Shown piece after piece: positions 45,294 to 56,577 of a DNA stretch of 64,000 nucleotides. Position 1 is the stretch's first letter. Each line of letters opens with the position of its first letter. Under the pieces are notes generated by a model. It saw only the letters and a program-made list of their open reading frames with translations, made no database searches and was not told where the DNA came from. This DNA is from Desmodesmus armatus (lineage: Eukaryota > Chlorophyta > Chlorophyceae > Sphaeropleales > Scenedesmaceae): NCBI GenBank assembly GCA_007449985.2, contig VIIQ02000007.1, positions 372,001 to 436,000 on the forward strand, in the 5' to 3' direction. The position numbers and the translations under genes were made by a program.

Positions 45294-47478
45294 ATGCAGA
45301 GTGGCCCTGTAGGCCTTATAGGCCCTATAGGCCCTGACTGTTCCTGCGCTGTTGCTGCTTTGCCCCCTCTGCCCTTCAGGCATTCCTTGTCTTCAGCCCC
45401 ACTGTTATGGCTGTCCTTGCTGTGCCTCTGCATGGCCTTGGTCAACGCGCACCCCCAGGAAGCAACACTACACTGCAAGCTCGCCATTATCGGTGGTGAT
45501 GACGGCGAGCTGCAGCAGGCAAGCATGGCCTGCACTGGTGCCCCAACAGCCACGGTCCTCCTCAACTCTACCTACCTGGGGCGCTTCAAGAACAACTTTA
45601 CTGGTGTTGACGTGGTTGCCAGTTGTGAATCCAAGGTGACTGGTGCAGTTCTCTGCTTGGTCACCATCTGCAGTGGCAGCATGGTGCTGCGGGACAGCAG
45701 GGTGTCATTGGTGCGAAGCACTCCCTTGAAAGGCCTGGTGTGTGTGGTGCATGACAGCAGGCTGGAGGTGTGTGCCAGCACCTTCGCCGAAAATCAGGTC
45801 AGGCCACTTATCATTGGGGACCAAGAAGTGTGGTGTTGCATGCCAGCAATGTCTCAGACAACAATGTCAGCGACAGTGCTGGTGGTGGTGTGCGGGTGGA
45901 GGGCACTGCGCGTATGTTGATCACTGACGGTACCAGTGTGCACCACAACACAGCACAATTGGTGGTGGGGGTGTGTATGTGTCTGAGAATGCGCACGTCA
46001 CTGTTGCCAATAGCAGTAATGTCAGCAACAATTCTGCTTTGCGAGGAGGGGGTGGAGGGCTGGCTGCATGGGGGAACGCAACCATCATGCTGACTGGTGG
46101 CAGCAGCGTGCACCATAACATGGCCAACATGAATGGTGGGGGTGTTGAGGTTGGTGAGATTGTTGTGCTGACCATTCTTGACAGCAGTGTACACAGCAAC
46201 ACTGCTCAACATGGAGGCGGCGTGTTTGCTGGAGGCAAAGCCAAGGTGACCATCACCCACGGCAGCCCATCTAGCAACACGTCACAATATGATGGTGGGG
46301 GTTTAGGTGTTGACGGCGATGCCCATGTCACTGTCGCAGATGGCAGTGCTGTCAGCAACAAAATGCAGTGCATGGCCCGGGTGGAGGGCTTGTTGCATTG
46401 GACAATGCTAAAATCACCCTCTCTGGTGGCAGCAGCGTGCACCACAACATTGCCAAAGCGAGTGGTGGGGGTGTTTCGTTGATTGGGAGTGCTGTGCTGA
46501 CCATTCATGACAGCAGTGTGCACGGCAACACTGCGCTGTTGGTGGTGGTGTGTCTGCTGCAGGCACAGCTAGGGTGACTATCACCCACGGCAGGGTACAG
46601 AACAACTTAGCTCGGGATGGTGGAGGGTGTCTGTGGTTGCAAGTGCTTCCATGGCTGTTGCTGTTGGCAGCATTGTAGGCAATAACACTGCGTCAAGTGG
46701 TTTTGGTGGAGGCTTTTTAGCAGCAGGCAATGCCACTCTCATCATTGCCAGCGGCAGTATTGTTCGCAGCAACATGGCCAATAGGAGTGGAGGGGGTGTG
46801 TTTGTTGGTGGTGATGGTGATGGTGACGATTCTGCGTTGATTGGTGGGGGTGCTGCTTTGATTGGGAGTGCTGTGTTGACCATTCATGACAGCAGTTTGC
46901 ACAGTAACACTGCTGACATTGGTGGTGGCGTGTCTGCTGGAGGTTACCAGCAACGCGCCAGGCTGTCAGCCAGGGTGATAATCACCAACAGCAAGCTGTC
47001 GGGCAACACTGCACACATTGCAGGTGGGGGGTTGCATGTGTTTGACAGCGCCCGTGTCACTGTCAAAAATGGCAGTGCTGTCAGCAACAACAATGCTTTG
47101 CGTGGTGGGGCGGTGGTGGTGATGGATTCAGCATCCTTTGAGGCAGACAACACAGTCGTGTGGTCGGGCAACAGTGTGCCTCGTGGCTTTGTGGGAAGCA
47201 CACTTGCTGCTTTTGACAACTCCAGTGTTTTACTTCCTTCCCAGGGGAGCCTGACAAAGTGTAGTGTTGGTGTCTACCTGGGCAGGATGCCTTGTGGTTC
47301 TGGTGAGTTCCTGCAGCACAATGTCTGCGTCTGTTGCCCTCCCCACAAACGCAGCTGCTGGCTAGGCGACCAGGATGTGTCGCAAGGGGCCTTCGCTCGC
47401 TGCCCCCTGCGTCTATGTTTCTTCCTGCTGCTCTTTGGGAATTGGCTGCTAGGTTGCACAGTTGCTGTTTGGCATTGA
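45294..47478 (+). pseudogene. Secreted right-handed beta-helix (POMP/pectate-lyase-like) protein with frame breaks
   Basis: A signal peptide (LLWLSLLCLCMALVNA) is followed by many repeats of the type SSVHHNTA, GGGVxV, TARVTITHGS, characteristic of Pmp/POMP-style right-handed parallel beta-helices. The coding frame changes several times: near 45800, 45955, 46370, 46545 and 46610. After each break the next frame resumes the same repeat (for example SENAHVTVANSSNVSNN, then GGLVALDNAKITLSGGSS, then GGGFLAAGNATLIIASGS). Most breaks fall in GGTGGTGG/GGGGG runs. The last long frame ends with a Cys-rich segment (CSVGVYLGRMPCGSG, VCVCCPP) at 47478. A cell-surface or secreted role is likely. Either this is a decaying gene or the assembly lost single G bases; I cannot tell which. 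Confidence 0.75.
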
Positions 47479-48013
47479 GCATCAGATTCTGAAAATCACA
47501 ACGGCAAGTTCAGAAAATCACACACCTCACATCCTTGCATAGCACGAAGGGCTGTCTGGTTGAGAATTGTGTTTGCTGCGCAAGCCGCTCCAAAAGCGTT
47601 GGTAAGCCCAATTTGCCAGTGGTTCCACGAGGCTGATTCACTTGGTAAGTGCAGCATGTACAGGCTGTTGCAGTGGGGGAAGTGTGTGGCAAGCTGGGCC
47701 AGCGCCAAACGTGCCTGGGCCCCCAACCTATCATTCTTCTGACTCATGCTGTGTCCTTGCTGACTCCCGCTGCTGTAAGAGTATGCAACATGGAAGAACT
47801 GGACTCCACTGCACTTGCTGCAGGAAACAACACAAAGCACGCTCCCAATGGCCGTTTTGTGTCCTGCTATGGTGCGTGTAAAGATGCATGGGACTGGCCT
47901 TCACAGATGTCAGACACCCCTGCACTATTTGCCAGGCATGTTGGGTAGCAAAAAAAAATCAGCCGAAGGATGCACAGGTTCAGCCAAAACACCATCCAAC
48001 ACCAGCACCAGCC
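47479..48013. other. Convergent intergenic region
   Basis: Lies between the beta-helix gene (+) and NIT2 (-). A minus-strand frame at about 47496-47810 (including QKNDRLGAQARLALAQLATH) looks somewhat protein-like but has no recognisable family or splice partner. I do not call it. Confidence 0.35.
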
Positions 48014-50498
48014 TCAATCACCACCATCTGCCTTGCTTGGCTGCTGCTGTTTGTCCACCAACTCATACAAATCCAGCCGCTTCTGCTGCTTGAGCGGCAA
48101 ATTCATACGCCGCTCGGCCACCTGCCCATAATCAAGCTCAGCATAGACAGTAGTCGGTTCGTGTTCACAGGTTGCCAGCACCTCAGCAAATGGTCCAACC
48201 ACTGTGGAGTGGCCCCAGGCTTGGTAGGAGGCATCAGGGTTGCGTGCTGGAGAGCAGGTCATGACGTAGCACTGGTTATCTACTGCACGGCCGCGGGCGA
48301 GGAGCTCCCAGTGCAGCGGGCCAGTGACCATGTTGAATGCACCTGCGGGCGGTGACAGCAGACAGGCAACAGAGTGTCGTGCACCAACACACTTGGATTC
48401 ACATTCGCATTCTTTCTGAGCCAGGCTGAGCAGCAACTGACAGAATCAAGACACCTTTCGAACAGCCTCATGCACAGCACCAGTCAGCCTTGCCCTTGCA
48501 TGCATGCCACGCAGTATTGCCATGTCGACACACCAGGCACCACAAAGAGCAGCACAGCACTCAAAGTGAGCAAGAGTTCATCCTTATGACATCTGACGTG
48601 TGAAACCTCCATGTTCCGCACCCTATACCCCAAACCGCACCTGGGTACACCAGTGCCTGAGCGCCTTGCTGGGCATACATCATCGCCAGCTCAGGAAAGC
48701 GTATGTCATAGCAGATGCCTATGCCCAGCCGGCCTGCTGGTGTGTCCACCACTGTGCCGCTCTCTCCTGGTGTGAGTGTGAGTGACTCTTTGAACGTCAT
48801 CTTGCCTGGGATGTCTATGTCAAACAGGTGCACCTTCCTGCAACAAAGCATGTGTAACATGTTTTGTACACAATGGTGTTGCTGCACCAGATGAACTCGT
48901 GGTGTGTATTACTGTACAGTGAGTGTGGTTGCATGTGTGTGGGATAGAAAGAGGGCCAGCAAGTGTGTGTCGGTGTAGCAGCAAGGACAGGCGGTGTGAA
49001 GGGGCAGCAAGCAGGGCACTTGCTCAGCAATTTCATACAATAGTGAAGCCGCTTCCTGAGGAGCAAGCTGTAGCCTATAGTACAGTACACAAAGGGTGTG
49101 GCAGCGCCAGGTCAACTGTCAAATTCAACTCAGTGGTTTGCCAATGCTGACACACTCCTTGATCAGCAGGTCTAATGGAGGCACCAACAGCACACGAGGA
49201 CAGATCGCAGGCAGGGCTGGCAAGCTGCACCAGACACACCCTTTTCTTGGCCAAACAGCTCAGCCAACACAGCACGACACGTACATTCACGATACAGTGT
49301 GCCAGCACCTGCGGCCCCATGTGTGCACCATCTGCGCAGATTGAGTAGGCTAGCCATGCATTGCCACTGCTGATGAACTTCTGTCCTGGCTGCACAACTG
49401 CAACTGACATAGCAGCTGATGCCGTTTGTGGTAGTAACAATGCAGGCAGCAAGAGGACCCGCACACAACATCACCCACCTGTGCTTGGCCAGCAGTTTGC
49501 CACTGTTGTCAAACACACAGCAGGTGTTGTACAACTTGCCATTGCTGCGCTCCGGGACTGAGCCTCCAACCAGTGTGACCCCATGAGCTTTGGCTGCCTC
49601 TGACAGCATAGAGGTTGAGGGACTGCTGCCACCATCGATGTCCTCTGGCCACACCAATGCAGCACCCAAGCAAAAAAAAAGACGACAAGGCCTTCTCAAT
49701 CTTTGTGGGGCATGCCATGCACACACAACGCACCATCTAAGTCCTCTGGCCACAACGATGCAGCAACAACACGCAAAGCACAGCATGAATGAGATGTGAG
49801 AGGACATTTTTGCTCCTTGGATAAATGCTATGCTCCTGCAGGAGTGCAACGTATTCAAGAAGGGGAGCTGTGCCAGGACGGTCAAAAAGCCCAACACACA
49901 CAAAGCCTACATTTTACAAACTTGAATGCTGCAGCCTCTAAGAGGCTTCAACACCATGCTGCTGCTGGTGTGAATAGCGGTGTGAGGCTGGCCCAAATGC
50001 ACACTCCAAAGCACGCACCTGCATATGTTGGGAAGCTGTCATTGCTGTAGGGGCAGTTCCACATCTCTGGCAGCACCACCAGCTGTGCTCCGTTGCTGGC
50101 AGCCTCCTGCGTATGCAGCGATTGTGCGTAAGAGAATGTCGATTGCAACGCCTGCCAACCCAGAGTGCAGAGCACTGCTGGATGCACTTCTTACAGCTGG
50201 TGAACAGAGCGCATTGCACAGCAACTGAGTGCACACTTTGGCAAAGTAGCTGCAGCATGTTACTCAGCCCATCACTCCGCTGCTTGCCATCGCACCTGGA
50301 TTGCTGTTCTGGCAGTGTTGATGTTCTGGTCCTTGTCTGCTGTCACATGCAGCTGGCACAAAGCCACCTTCACCTGAGGCCACACATATAGCATTTGCTA
50401 ACGGTTTGTTGATTGTGTGCTCCCAATGACTGTTTGTACAACGACAGACGAGACTTGCAAACCTTTTCTGGGGGGCCAACAGCAGCAGCAGAAGCCAT
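48014..50498 (-). CDS. NIT2: Omega-amidase (NIT2-type nitrilase superfamily)
   Basis: Exons in transcript order: 50463-50498, 50296-50373, 50019-50106, 49479-49644, 48641-48837 and 48014-48342, all in phase, 297 aa. The nitrilase triad is present: Glu in [17 protein letters not shown], Lys in [15 protein letters not shown], Cys in [18 protein letters not shown]2-like landmarks include [39 protein letters not shown] and the C-terminal KRLDLYELV. The enzyme hydrolyses alpha-ketoglutaramate and alpha-ketosuccinamate to the keto acid and ammonia, closing the glutamine/asparagine transaminase pathway, in cytosol or mitochondria. No obvious transit peptide is seen (start [12 protein letters not shown]). 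The length is slightly over the roughly 276 aa of animal NIT2. A repeated acceptor fragment lies upstream of exon 4 at about 49738. Confidence 0.93.
49641..49765 (-). repeat. Duplicated acceptor junction at NIT2 exon 4
   Basis: The plus-strand sequence gtcctctggccacaccaatg at 49640 spans the 5' end of exon 4 and its acceptor. It recurs as gtcctctggccacaacgatg at 49738, about 98 bp into the intron. The copy retains an acceptor-like CCAG. Confidence 0.65.
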
Positions 50499-51341
50499 GC
50501 TCCTGACGTAGCTCCTAGGTGGGCTGCGACAACGCTGAGCAACACGAGGGGCTAAATGACTCAAACGGAAGCCCACAACACGCCCCACCAGCATTGACAG
50601 CGGACAGGAACAGGCGAGTGACACTCAGATCTCTGATCACTGGTGGTCTTCTCTTTGTCTCGACTGGATCGGTAGAGGTTTGATAAGGAGTCGAGGAGAG
50701 ATGATAGCAATACAACTGCGTGCATTACGCACGAAATGTGCTGATGATAACTTGACTCTGCTGACAGAACCCCTGCACCCATGCAATGCAACCTTCCGTC
50801 ACGGCGCACTCCCTGACTATCCTAAACTGCCTCCATCCATTGCCACTTTCCAACCCCATCTTTCCCTAGGTGTTGAAAGAAAGCAGGTTACAACATAATC
50901 ACATAGCCTGCACCACCGGCACAGGCTGCCTGGAAACAGCCCCTCAGGCATGAACAAAGCAAGCCCTGCGCAACTGGCATGTGCTTGCAGGGCACGCAAC
51001 AAGCATTCACCAGAAAACATATCTCCCAAAGCAAACCCACAACTACACAAAGCCAAGGCCCATCCACCAGACAGCTCGAGCTGCTTCAGGCGCCCAGCAC
51101 TGCACCATCTCAGCAGCTGGATGCTCAACAGTGTGCCCTGGCAGCTGCTGCTCAACCCTGCTGTACGGGAGCCCCTGCTTATGGACAACCACCAAGCAAC
51201 CACCATGCATAAGCACCATCTTGCCAATGACGCCCAACCCATCCTCCCAGCCCCACTGCAAATGTCGCTCTGTACAGATCCGAGTTGGCAGCACCTCAGC
51301 CGTACCCCTCCGCTCCCAACTCCCAGCGCAGACAGTACAGG
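50499..51341. other. Intergenic between FUS-like gene (3') and NIT2 (5')
   Basis: Both genes run on the minus strand, so this holds the 3' UTR of the FUS-like gene and the promoter of NIT2. No supported coding sequence. Frames of up to 180 residues crossing 50950-51526 are Pro/His/Thr-rich shadows. Confidence 0.4.
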
Positions 51342-54300
51342 TCAGTACCGCCCGCCCCTACCGCTCCTGTCGTCCCGCCTGTCATAATCCCGGTCCCTGC
51401 CGCCCCTATCATAGTCCCTGCCACCCCTGTCACGTGCAGGGCTGCGCTCACGGCCACTGCTGCCCCGCGGTGGGCTGCGCTCCCTGTCCCTGCCACCACC
51501 TCCCTCCTGGCGAGGTGCGCCAGTAGCAGAGCGCTCCTGTAGCAGCAGCACAAGCGGCGTTTGGCAGCAGCAGGAGCGGCAGTTAGCAACAACCACAGGG
51601 AGTGGGTGCGAGAGGAGAGTGAGTGATGATCCAACTCGCTCACAAGCAAAAGGGGGACTTGGCAACCGTTATGCAGACCGCTGCTCACAGACCCGACATG
51701 TGGTCACAGAGTGCATAACTCTGTATTGTGTGCTCCCATACATGACATGAGGGCAACAAACAGGCAGCCAGGAGATCATCTTACGAACAAGAAGCGCATG
51801 CCTTGTGCCAGACCCTGCACCAGCACTGCTGCCTCAGGTGTTGCAAAAACGTCAGGACCCAAAATTAAGAACCCCAAAGGCACCTGCCGTCTGCCAGGAC
51901 CACTGCTCCCCTGACTGTTGGCTTGCTGCTCACCTGCTCTGACGGTGCCAGGTTTGTGCCGCCGTAGAGCCTCTGCAGTGCCGCCGCCTCCCGAGCCCGC
52001 TTGTCCTCATCTGCCTGCTTGCTGCGCTTGCGGCGACCAAACTCATCATACCTGCACACAACAGCACACAGTGCAGCGGTTGGGATGTGGTTGGGGAAGA
52101 ACACACATGCCAGTGGATACTTGCGCTGAGGTAGTGGTTTGCTAGCCATTCAGCAGTGTGTGCTCCTGCACTATATCTTTGTCATTGCAGCGCCCAAACA
52201 GCTACTCGTTCACAAAGCACAATCCCATGGTGCTGCACAATATAAACCCTTCCCAAACCTGACTGCTGACTTGTCTGTTTGCTCTCCGCTCTCTCAATCA
52301 GAGGAGTGACAAACCCCTACAAGGGAAACAACAGTGACCAAACAAATACAAAGCCCGGGCACAGCCATCACTCACTCCTCGTCGTCTGCTGCGCCCTGCT
52401 TGTACTGCTGCCTGCGGCGCCTGGCTTCCTCCAGCTCAGCGTCATCTAGCTCCTTGAAGCCACCACCCTGCAGCACAGCACAGCACGGCGCAGCACGGCA
52501 TGGCACGGCACAACACAAAAGCAGCATCAATACAGTCACAAGGAGAAGATTGTAAAGCCCAGCAGCAGCTCTAAGCAAACAAGCACATTGGTTGGTTGTG
52601 ACAGGGTAAGTGCAGGTCTCCCAGCTCTGCTCGAGTGTGACCGACCCTCCGCATTGGGTGTATCTTGCCTCACTCATCCCCGCAACCATGAAACAAGCCT
52701 GCTGGACACCACCCCACGTCAAACCCCGCCCACCAAGCAACCCACCTGCCCCTCCCGCTTCTGGTCTCCTGTGCCCGGCTTGGGCGCCCCACACTGGTTG
52801 CACTTCGAGCGCCGCTCCCAGTTCACATTCATGCAGCTGCCACAGGTCCAGTCACCAGGGGTAAACAGCCAGGGGGTCCCCCAGGTGCCTCCCTGCCCCT
52901 GCCTCCTCCTCCCCTGCCCCCGCCCCTGCCACCGCCATCCCTACCCCCCTGTCCTGCTCCCGGGAGGCGGCTGCTGCTGCTGGGGAGGGGGATAGTCCTG
53001 TCCGCCACCGCCGCTGCCATACCCACCACCAGCTGCTGCTGCATAGGCGCCAGCAGCAGCATTGGGGTCAGCATAGTCTCCGTACCCTCCTGCCTGCTGC
53101 CCTGCTGCTCCCCAGCCCCCCGAGGGGTCCCCATACCCTCCCGCAGGGGGTGCTGCTGCCGGGGGCGATGCACCATAACCGCCGCCTGGTGCACCCCCAC
53201 CCCCCACCCCCTCCTGCTGCTTCTGCCTTCGTCATCTGGCATTTCTGGCAGTTGTCCCGCCAGGCGAAGTTGTGGTTGCTGCAGCGCGGGCACATCCAGT
53301 CACCGGGCTTGCCCCCGGGGGGCGTCTGCAGGCCGCCGCCGCCGCCGCCACCGCCGCCACCGCCGCCCATGGGTGGTGCTGCACCATCTGCAGGTCGGTT
53401 GGTCTGGCACCTGTGGCAGCGAAGAGGGAAGACACGAGTCACACACACCCCAGCAACTGAGCATGCAAGCACAGACACACATGGGTAGTGCTGCACCATC
53501 AAGGGTGGTCAAGCTTGCACCCACGCCGTGATGACAGTACAATGACACACAATCAACAGGATCACATGCAGCAATCAATATGTAGCATCTTTCATAATGT
53601 GCCAGTGGTCCCACGTGGTTATCTCACTCTCTTGCAAGGTTACAGCCAGTGCACTACATACGTTCACCTTGTCGATAATTCCTTGCTGCAACCTCCAGGG
53701 GAGCCAGCTACTAATGCACTGTCTCTGCACACCCCCAAGCTGCTGCTGTCCACACAGCAAACACACAGCTGAAACCCCTCCACACCCCACTCCAAGACAG
53801 TAAACACACAGTCGATGTCGAAACCCCTCCGTAACGCTGCTCCCTTACAGAACTAACAGTTATCGCTCACCTGTTGCCGATGGGGCGGCGAGCGAAGTTT
53901 ATGTTGCCCCTTTGGCATAGCTGCTGATGCGCCCCTGCACGGACAACTGGCTTGTTTTCCGTATCGCTCCTTCCCAACCACAAAGCAGGGACGCAGCAAC
54001 TCGCCAGTAACCCCACAAGACCCTCCCCCCCACCTGCTGCCACAAGACACACACTTCCAACTGCATGCTGTTCCCCACTTCCTTTTGCAGACACACCTGT
54101 TGCAGCTGGAGCGGCGCGCAAAGTTGTTGTTGCCACAGCTGGGGCAGGTCCAGTCACCTGCAGGGGCGCCGCCACCACCGCCACCTCCATAGTCACGAGG
54201 GGGCCCTGCTGCATTGTAGCTGTCCTCAAAGCGGCCACCACCTCCACCACCACCACCCCCACCACCACCGTAACCACTACCACCACCACCACAACCCCCT

Positions 54301-55391
54301 CTTCCGCCACCCCCGCCCTTACAAACTACCACACGCCACCCACCTGTTGCAGCTGGATCGGCGAGCAAAGTTGTTGTTGCCACAGCTGGGGCAGGTCCAG
54401 TCGCCAGCAGGGGCGCCACCACCACCACCACCACCTCCATAGTCACGAGGGGGCCCCGCTGCATTGTAGCTGTCGCCAAAGCGGCCACCACCACCGCCGC
54501 CGCCACCGCCGTAACCACCACCGCCTCCCCCGCCACCGTACCCCCCTCCGCCGCCACCCCCGCCACGGTAGCCGCCACCGCCGCCACCACCGTAACCCCC
54601 TGGCGCTCCCTTGCGCTCTGCAAGGGTGACCTTGAGCGTGGAGCCTGCAGAAAAATATAACATACAGGCAGAGTGGTTGGGGATGGCAACAGGGTAGCAC
54701 GGCAAATTACGGTAGCCAAGGAGCTGCTGCTGCTGCTGCTGTAAGAGATCAATATCCTTGCAATGCAGGCTATCAGCCAGCCAGCTAGCAAGCAGCCATG
54801 GTTTCAAGATGCACGCATCACTGCCCATGTGCTTCAGCTGCTGTGAACTCTCGACCTGCTTTTCTACTGTGGTGTGGTGAATGGTGGTCGACCTGGCACA
54901 AGCCATGAGGCAGAAAAACGTTGCATTGCACAGCATCTATGATTTACCCATTGCCATACTGTGCTGTGCCCTTGTACTGTAAACAGTGACGCCTCCCCCT
55001 TCCCCATAGCTCACTGCTGCCTGCTGCTGCTGCTGTGACGACACGACCAAAGGAAGCGAGGAACCTCATGAAAAGGATAAAGATCACTTGAAAATCAACC
55101 CCTCGCACCTTTCCAGTCCTTGCCGTTGAACCACTCGACAGCAGAGCCCGCCGAGAAAGGGTCCTCATAGCTGACAGTGCCGTCCCCCTTCAGGGCGCCA
55201 GTTGCCTTGTCCCTATACAGCCAGATCTTCTTGCCAGGGGGACGCGTCTTCTTGTCGGTTTTGATGATACCTATGCTGCCGAAGAACTCCTCCATGTCCT
55301 TCTCTGTGATACCCTGGGGCAGGCCGTCTACATAAACAGTATCTGTCTCTGGCACCTGCCAGCTCATTGTGTCTGCATTGTAGCCCGCCAT
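51342..55391 (-). CDS. FUS/TAF15/ZRANB2-like RNA-binding protein (RRM plus RanBP2 zinc fingers)
   Basis: Clear exons in transcript order: 55109-55391, 54344-54644, from 53410 to about 52.75 kb (exact internal structure uncertain), 52376-52467, 51934-52051 and 51342-51536. The first exons encode an RRM (DTVYVDGLPQGITEKDMEEF, KKTRPPGKKIWLYRDK, WFNGKDWK joined to GSTLKVTLAERKG). Gly-rich stretches and RanBP2 zinc fingers follow: GDWTCPSCGNNNFARRSSCN, GDWMCPRCSNHNFAWRDNCQ and GDWTCGSCMNVNWERRSKCN. The end is GGGFKELDDAELEEARRRRQ, DDEEYDEFGRRKRSKQ (as in ZRANB2) and an Arg/Ser/Asp/Gly tail (RERSPPRGSSGRERSPARDR). A nuclear role in transcription-coupled RNA processing or splicing is expected. Around 53200 the frame shifts inside a G run before the Gly/Tyr/Gln-rich segment (GGYGDPSGGWGAAGQQAGGY), and a short intron may lie near 52890-52960; both need transcripts to settle. 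Confidence 0.82.
53871..54644 (-). repeat. Tandem copies of the zinc-finger exon in the FUS-like gene
   Basis: The 3' part of exon 2 (RFGDSYNAAGPPRDYGGGG, then the zinc finger ending SSCNR at 54344) is repeated with few changes at about 54097-54300 (RFEDSYNAAGPPRDYGGGG and an identical finger). A third, degenerate version lies at about 53871-53935 (RGNINFARRPIGNR). All three end in the same phase at an aacag/GT donor. The first copy splices in phase to the CQTNRPADG exon at 53410. No acceptor of suitable phase and spacing precedes the second copy except a 43-nt intron, so the copies may be relics or alternative 3' ends. Confidence 0.8.
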
Positions 55392-55829
55392 GCTGCCTCA
55401 CTCAGAAAATAGAGCCAAAAGGTGTTTTAAGAACTGAGATAGCTGCAGGTGTGGAAAGCTATCGAGCAAGGAGCAGCGAAGAGCTTGAAAACCGGCTGCC
55501 CCCGGTCTATAAGCAACGACGAGGCATGAACGACAACCAACGTTGCTGATATATCCTACTGACGAAACCCGGCAACAGAACAAAGCCCCTAGCTCTTGGA
55601 ACGATTGACTTGGTTTCACTAGATCACAGGTGTTTGCAGCTGGTTTGTCAACCTCAGGCAGACTCAACACAATCAGATTGGCTTTGCAACATCACAAATT
55701 TTTTACTCTTGCGTTGCGGTGTCAATCACCTTCGTTTGCTAGGATCTTGGCTGCTGTGGTGATCGCTGTGAAGGACACAGTTCGCGTCTCTTGCAGCTGT
55801 CTGACTTACCGCTTTGAGCAGCTGTCAAT
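55392..55829. promoter_or_regulatory. Divergent promoter region, FUS-like gene / PsbP gene
   Basis: Only 438 bp separate the two start codons (55391 on minus, 55830 on plus), so the 5' regulatory elements of both genes must lie here or overlap. No clear TATA element was picked out. Confidence 0.55.
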
Positions 55830-56539
55830 ATGCAGGCATCCATGCAGCGGCAGTTCCGTGTAAGCGGGAAGTGCCATGGGACACGTCCATTCACAAGCTC
55901 TCTGCAACCACCAACAGTCACCAGGCAGCTCAGGGCAAGCAACAGCCGTCAGGACCTCGCCAGCGAGAGCTCAGGTACCCTTTTGTATGACAGTGAAGCT
56001 CTGGGGCCTGTGGCAATGCACCTGCACTGCCTGCTGCCGCTGAAAGCTCCCACAGCAGCAGTTCATGGCATGGCAGCAGCCATGCAAGATCTTGCTTATG
56101 GTAATCAATGCCGTCTCAGGCTAGTGTGTGTGATCCCAATGATATTATGAAATATGTTTCCCGTAGTAACGGCTAATTGTGCCAGCAAGTGCTTGACATT
56201 ATGTATTCATGCAAGTTGTTGTGTGTTGGCAGGAGATCTTGAGGCCAGCAGCAGCAGCACCAGCACCAGCAGCAGGAGGCAGCTCTTGTCAGCAGTGACT
56301 GCTGCCGCTGTGCTGCCAGCACTTTTGGAGGCGCTGCCAGCAGCTGCAGAAGCTGCCCCAGAGGTGCGCCGCAGCAGCAGGCACCTTTGGTTCTTGAAGC
56401 ATGCTGCTTTACATCGTGATGCTAGAGCTACTGCCACTGGCTAGCGCTTTGCACCTTGCTTGTGACATTGGTGGAGCAAAAGCAGCAACATATCAAAAGC
56501 ACGTGTTGGTGTTGAGTAGCACTGAGCGCACCACCTCAG

Positions 56540-56577
<38 letters not shown>

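Noticed and set aside
47496..47840. Minus-strand frame of 114 residues beside NIT2
   Set aside because: The composition is somewhat protein-like, but no family motif, splice partner or start context was found.
53867..54310. Poly-Val minus-strand frame in the FUS-like gene
   Set aside because: It is the shifted reading of the GGT/GGC glycine-rich coding stretch and its duplicate.
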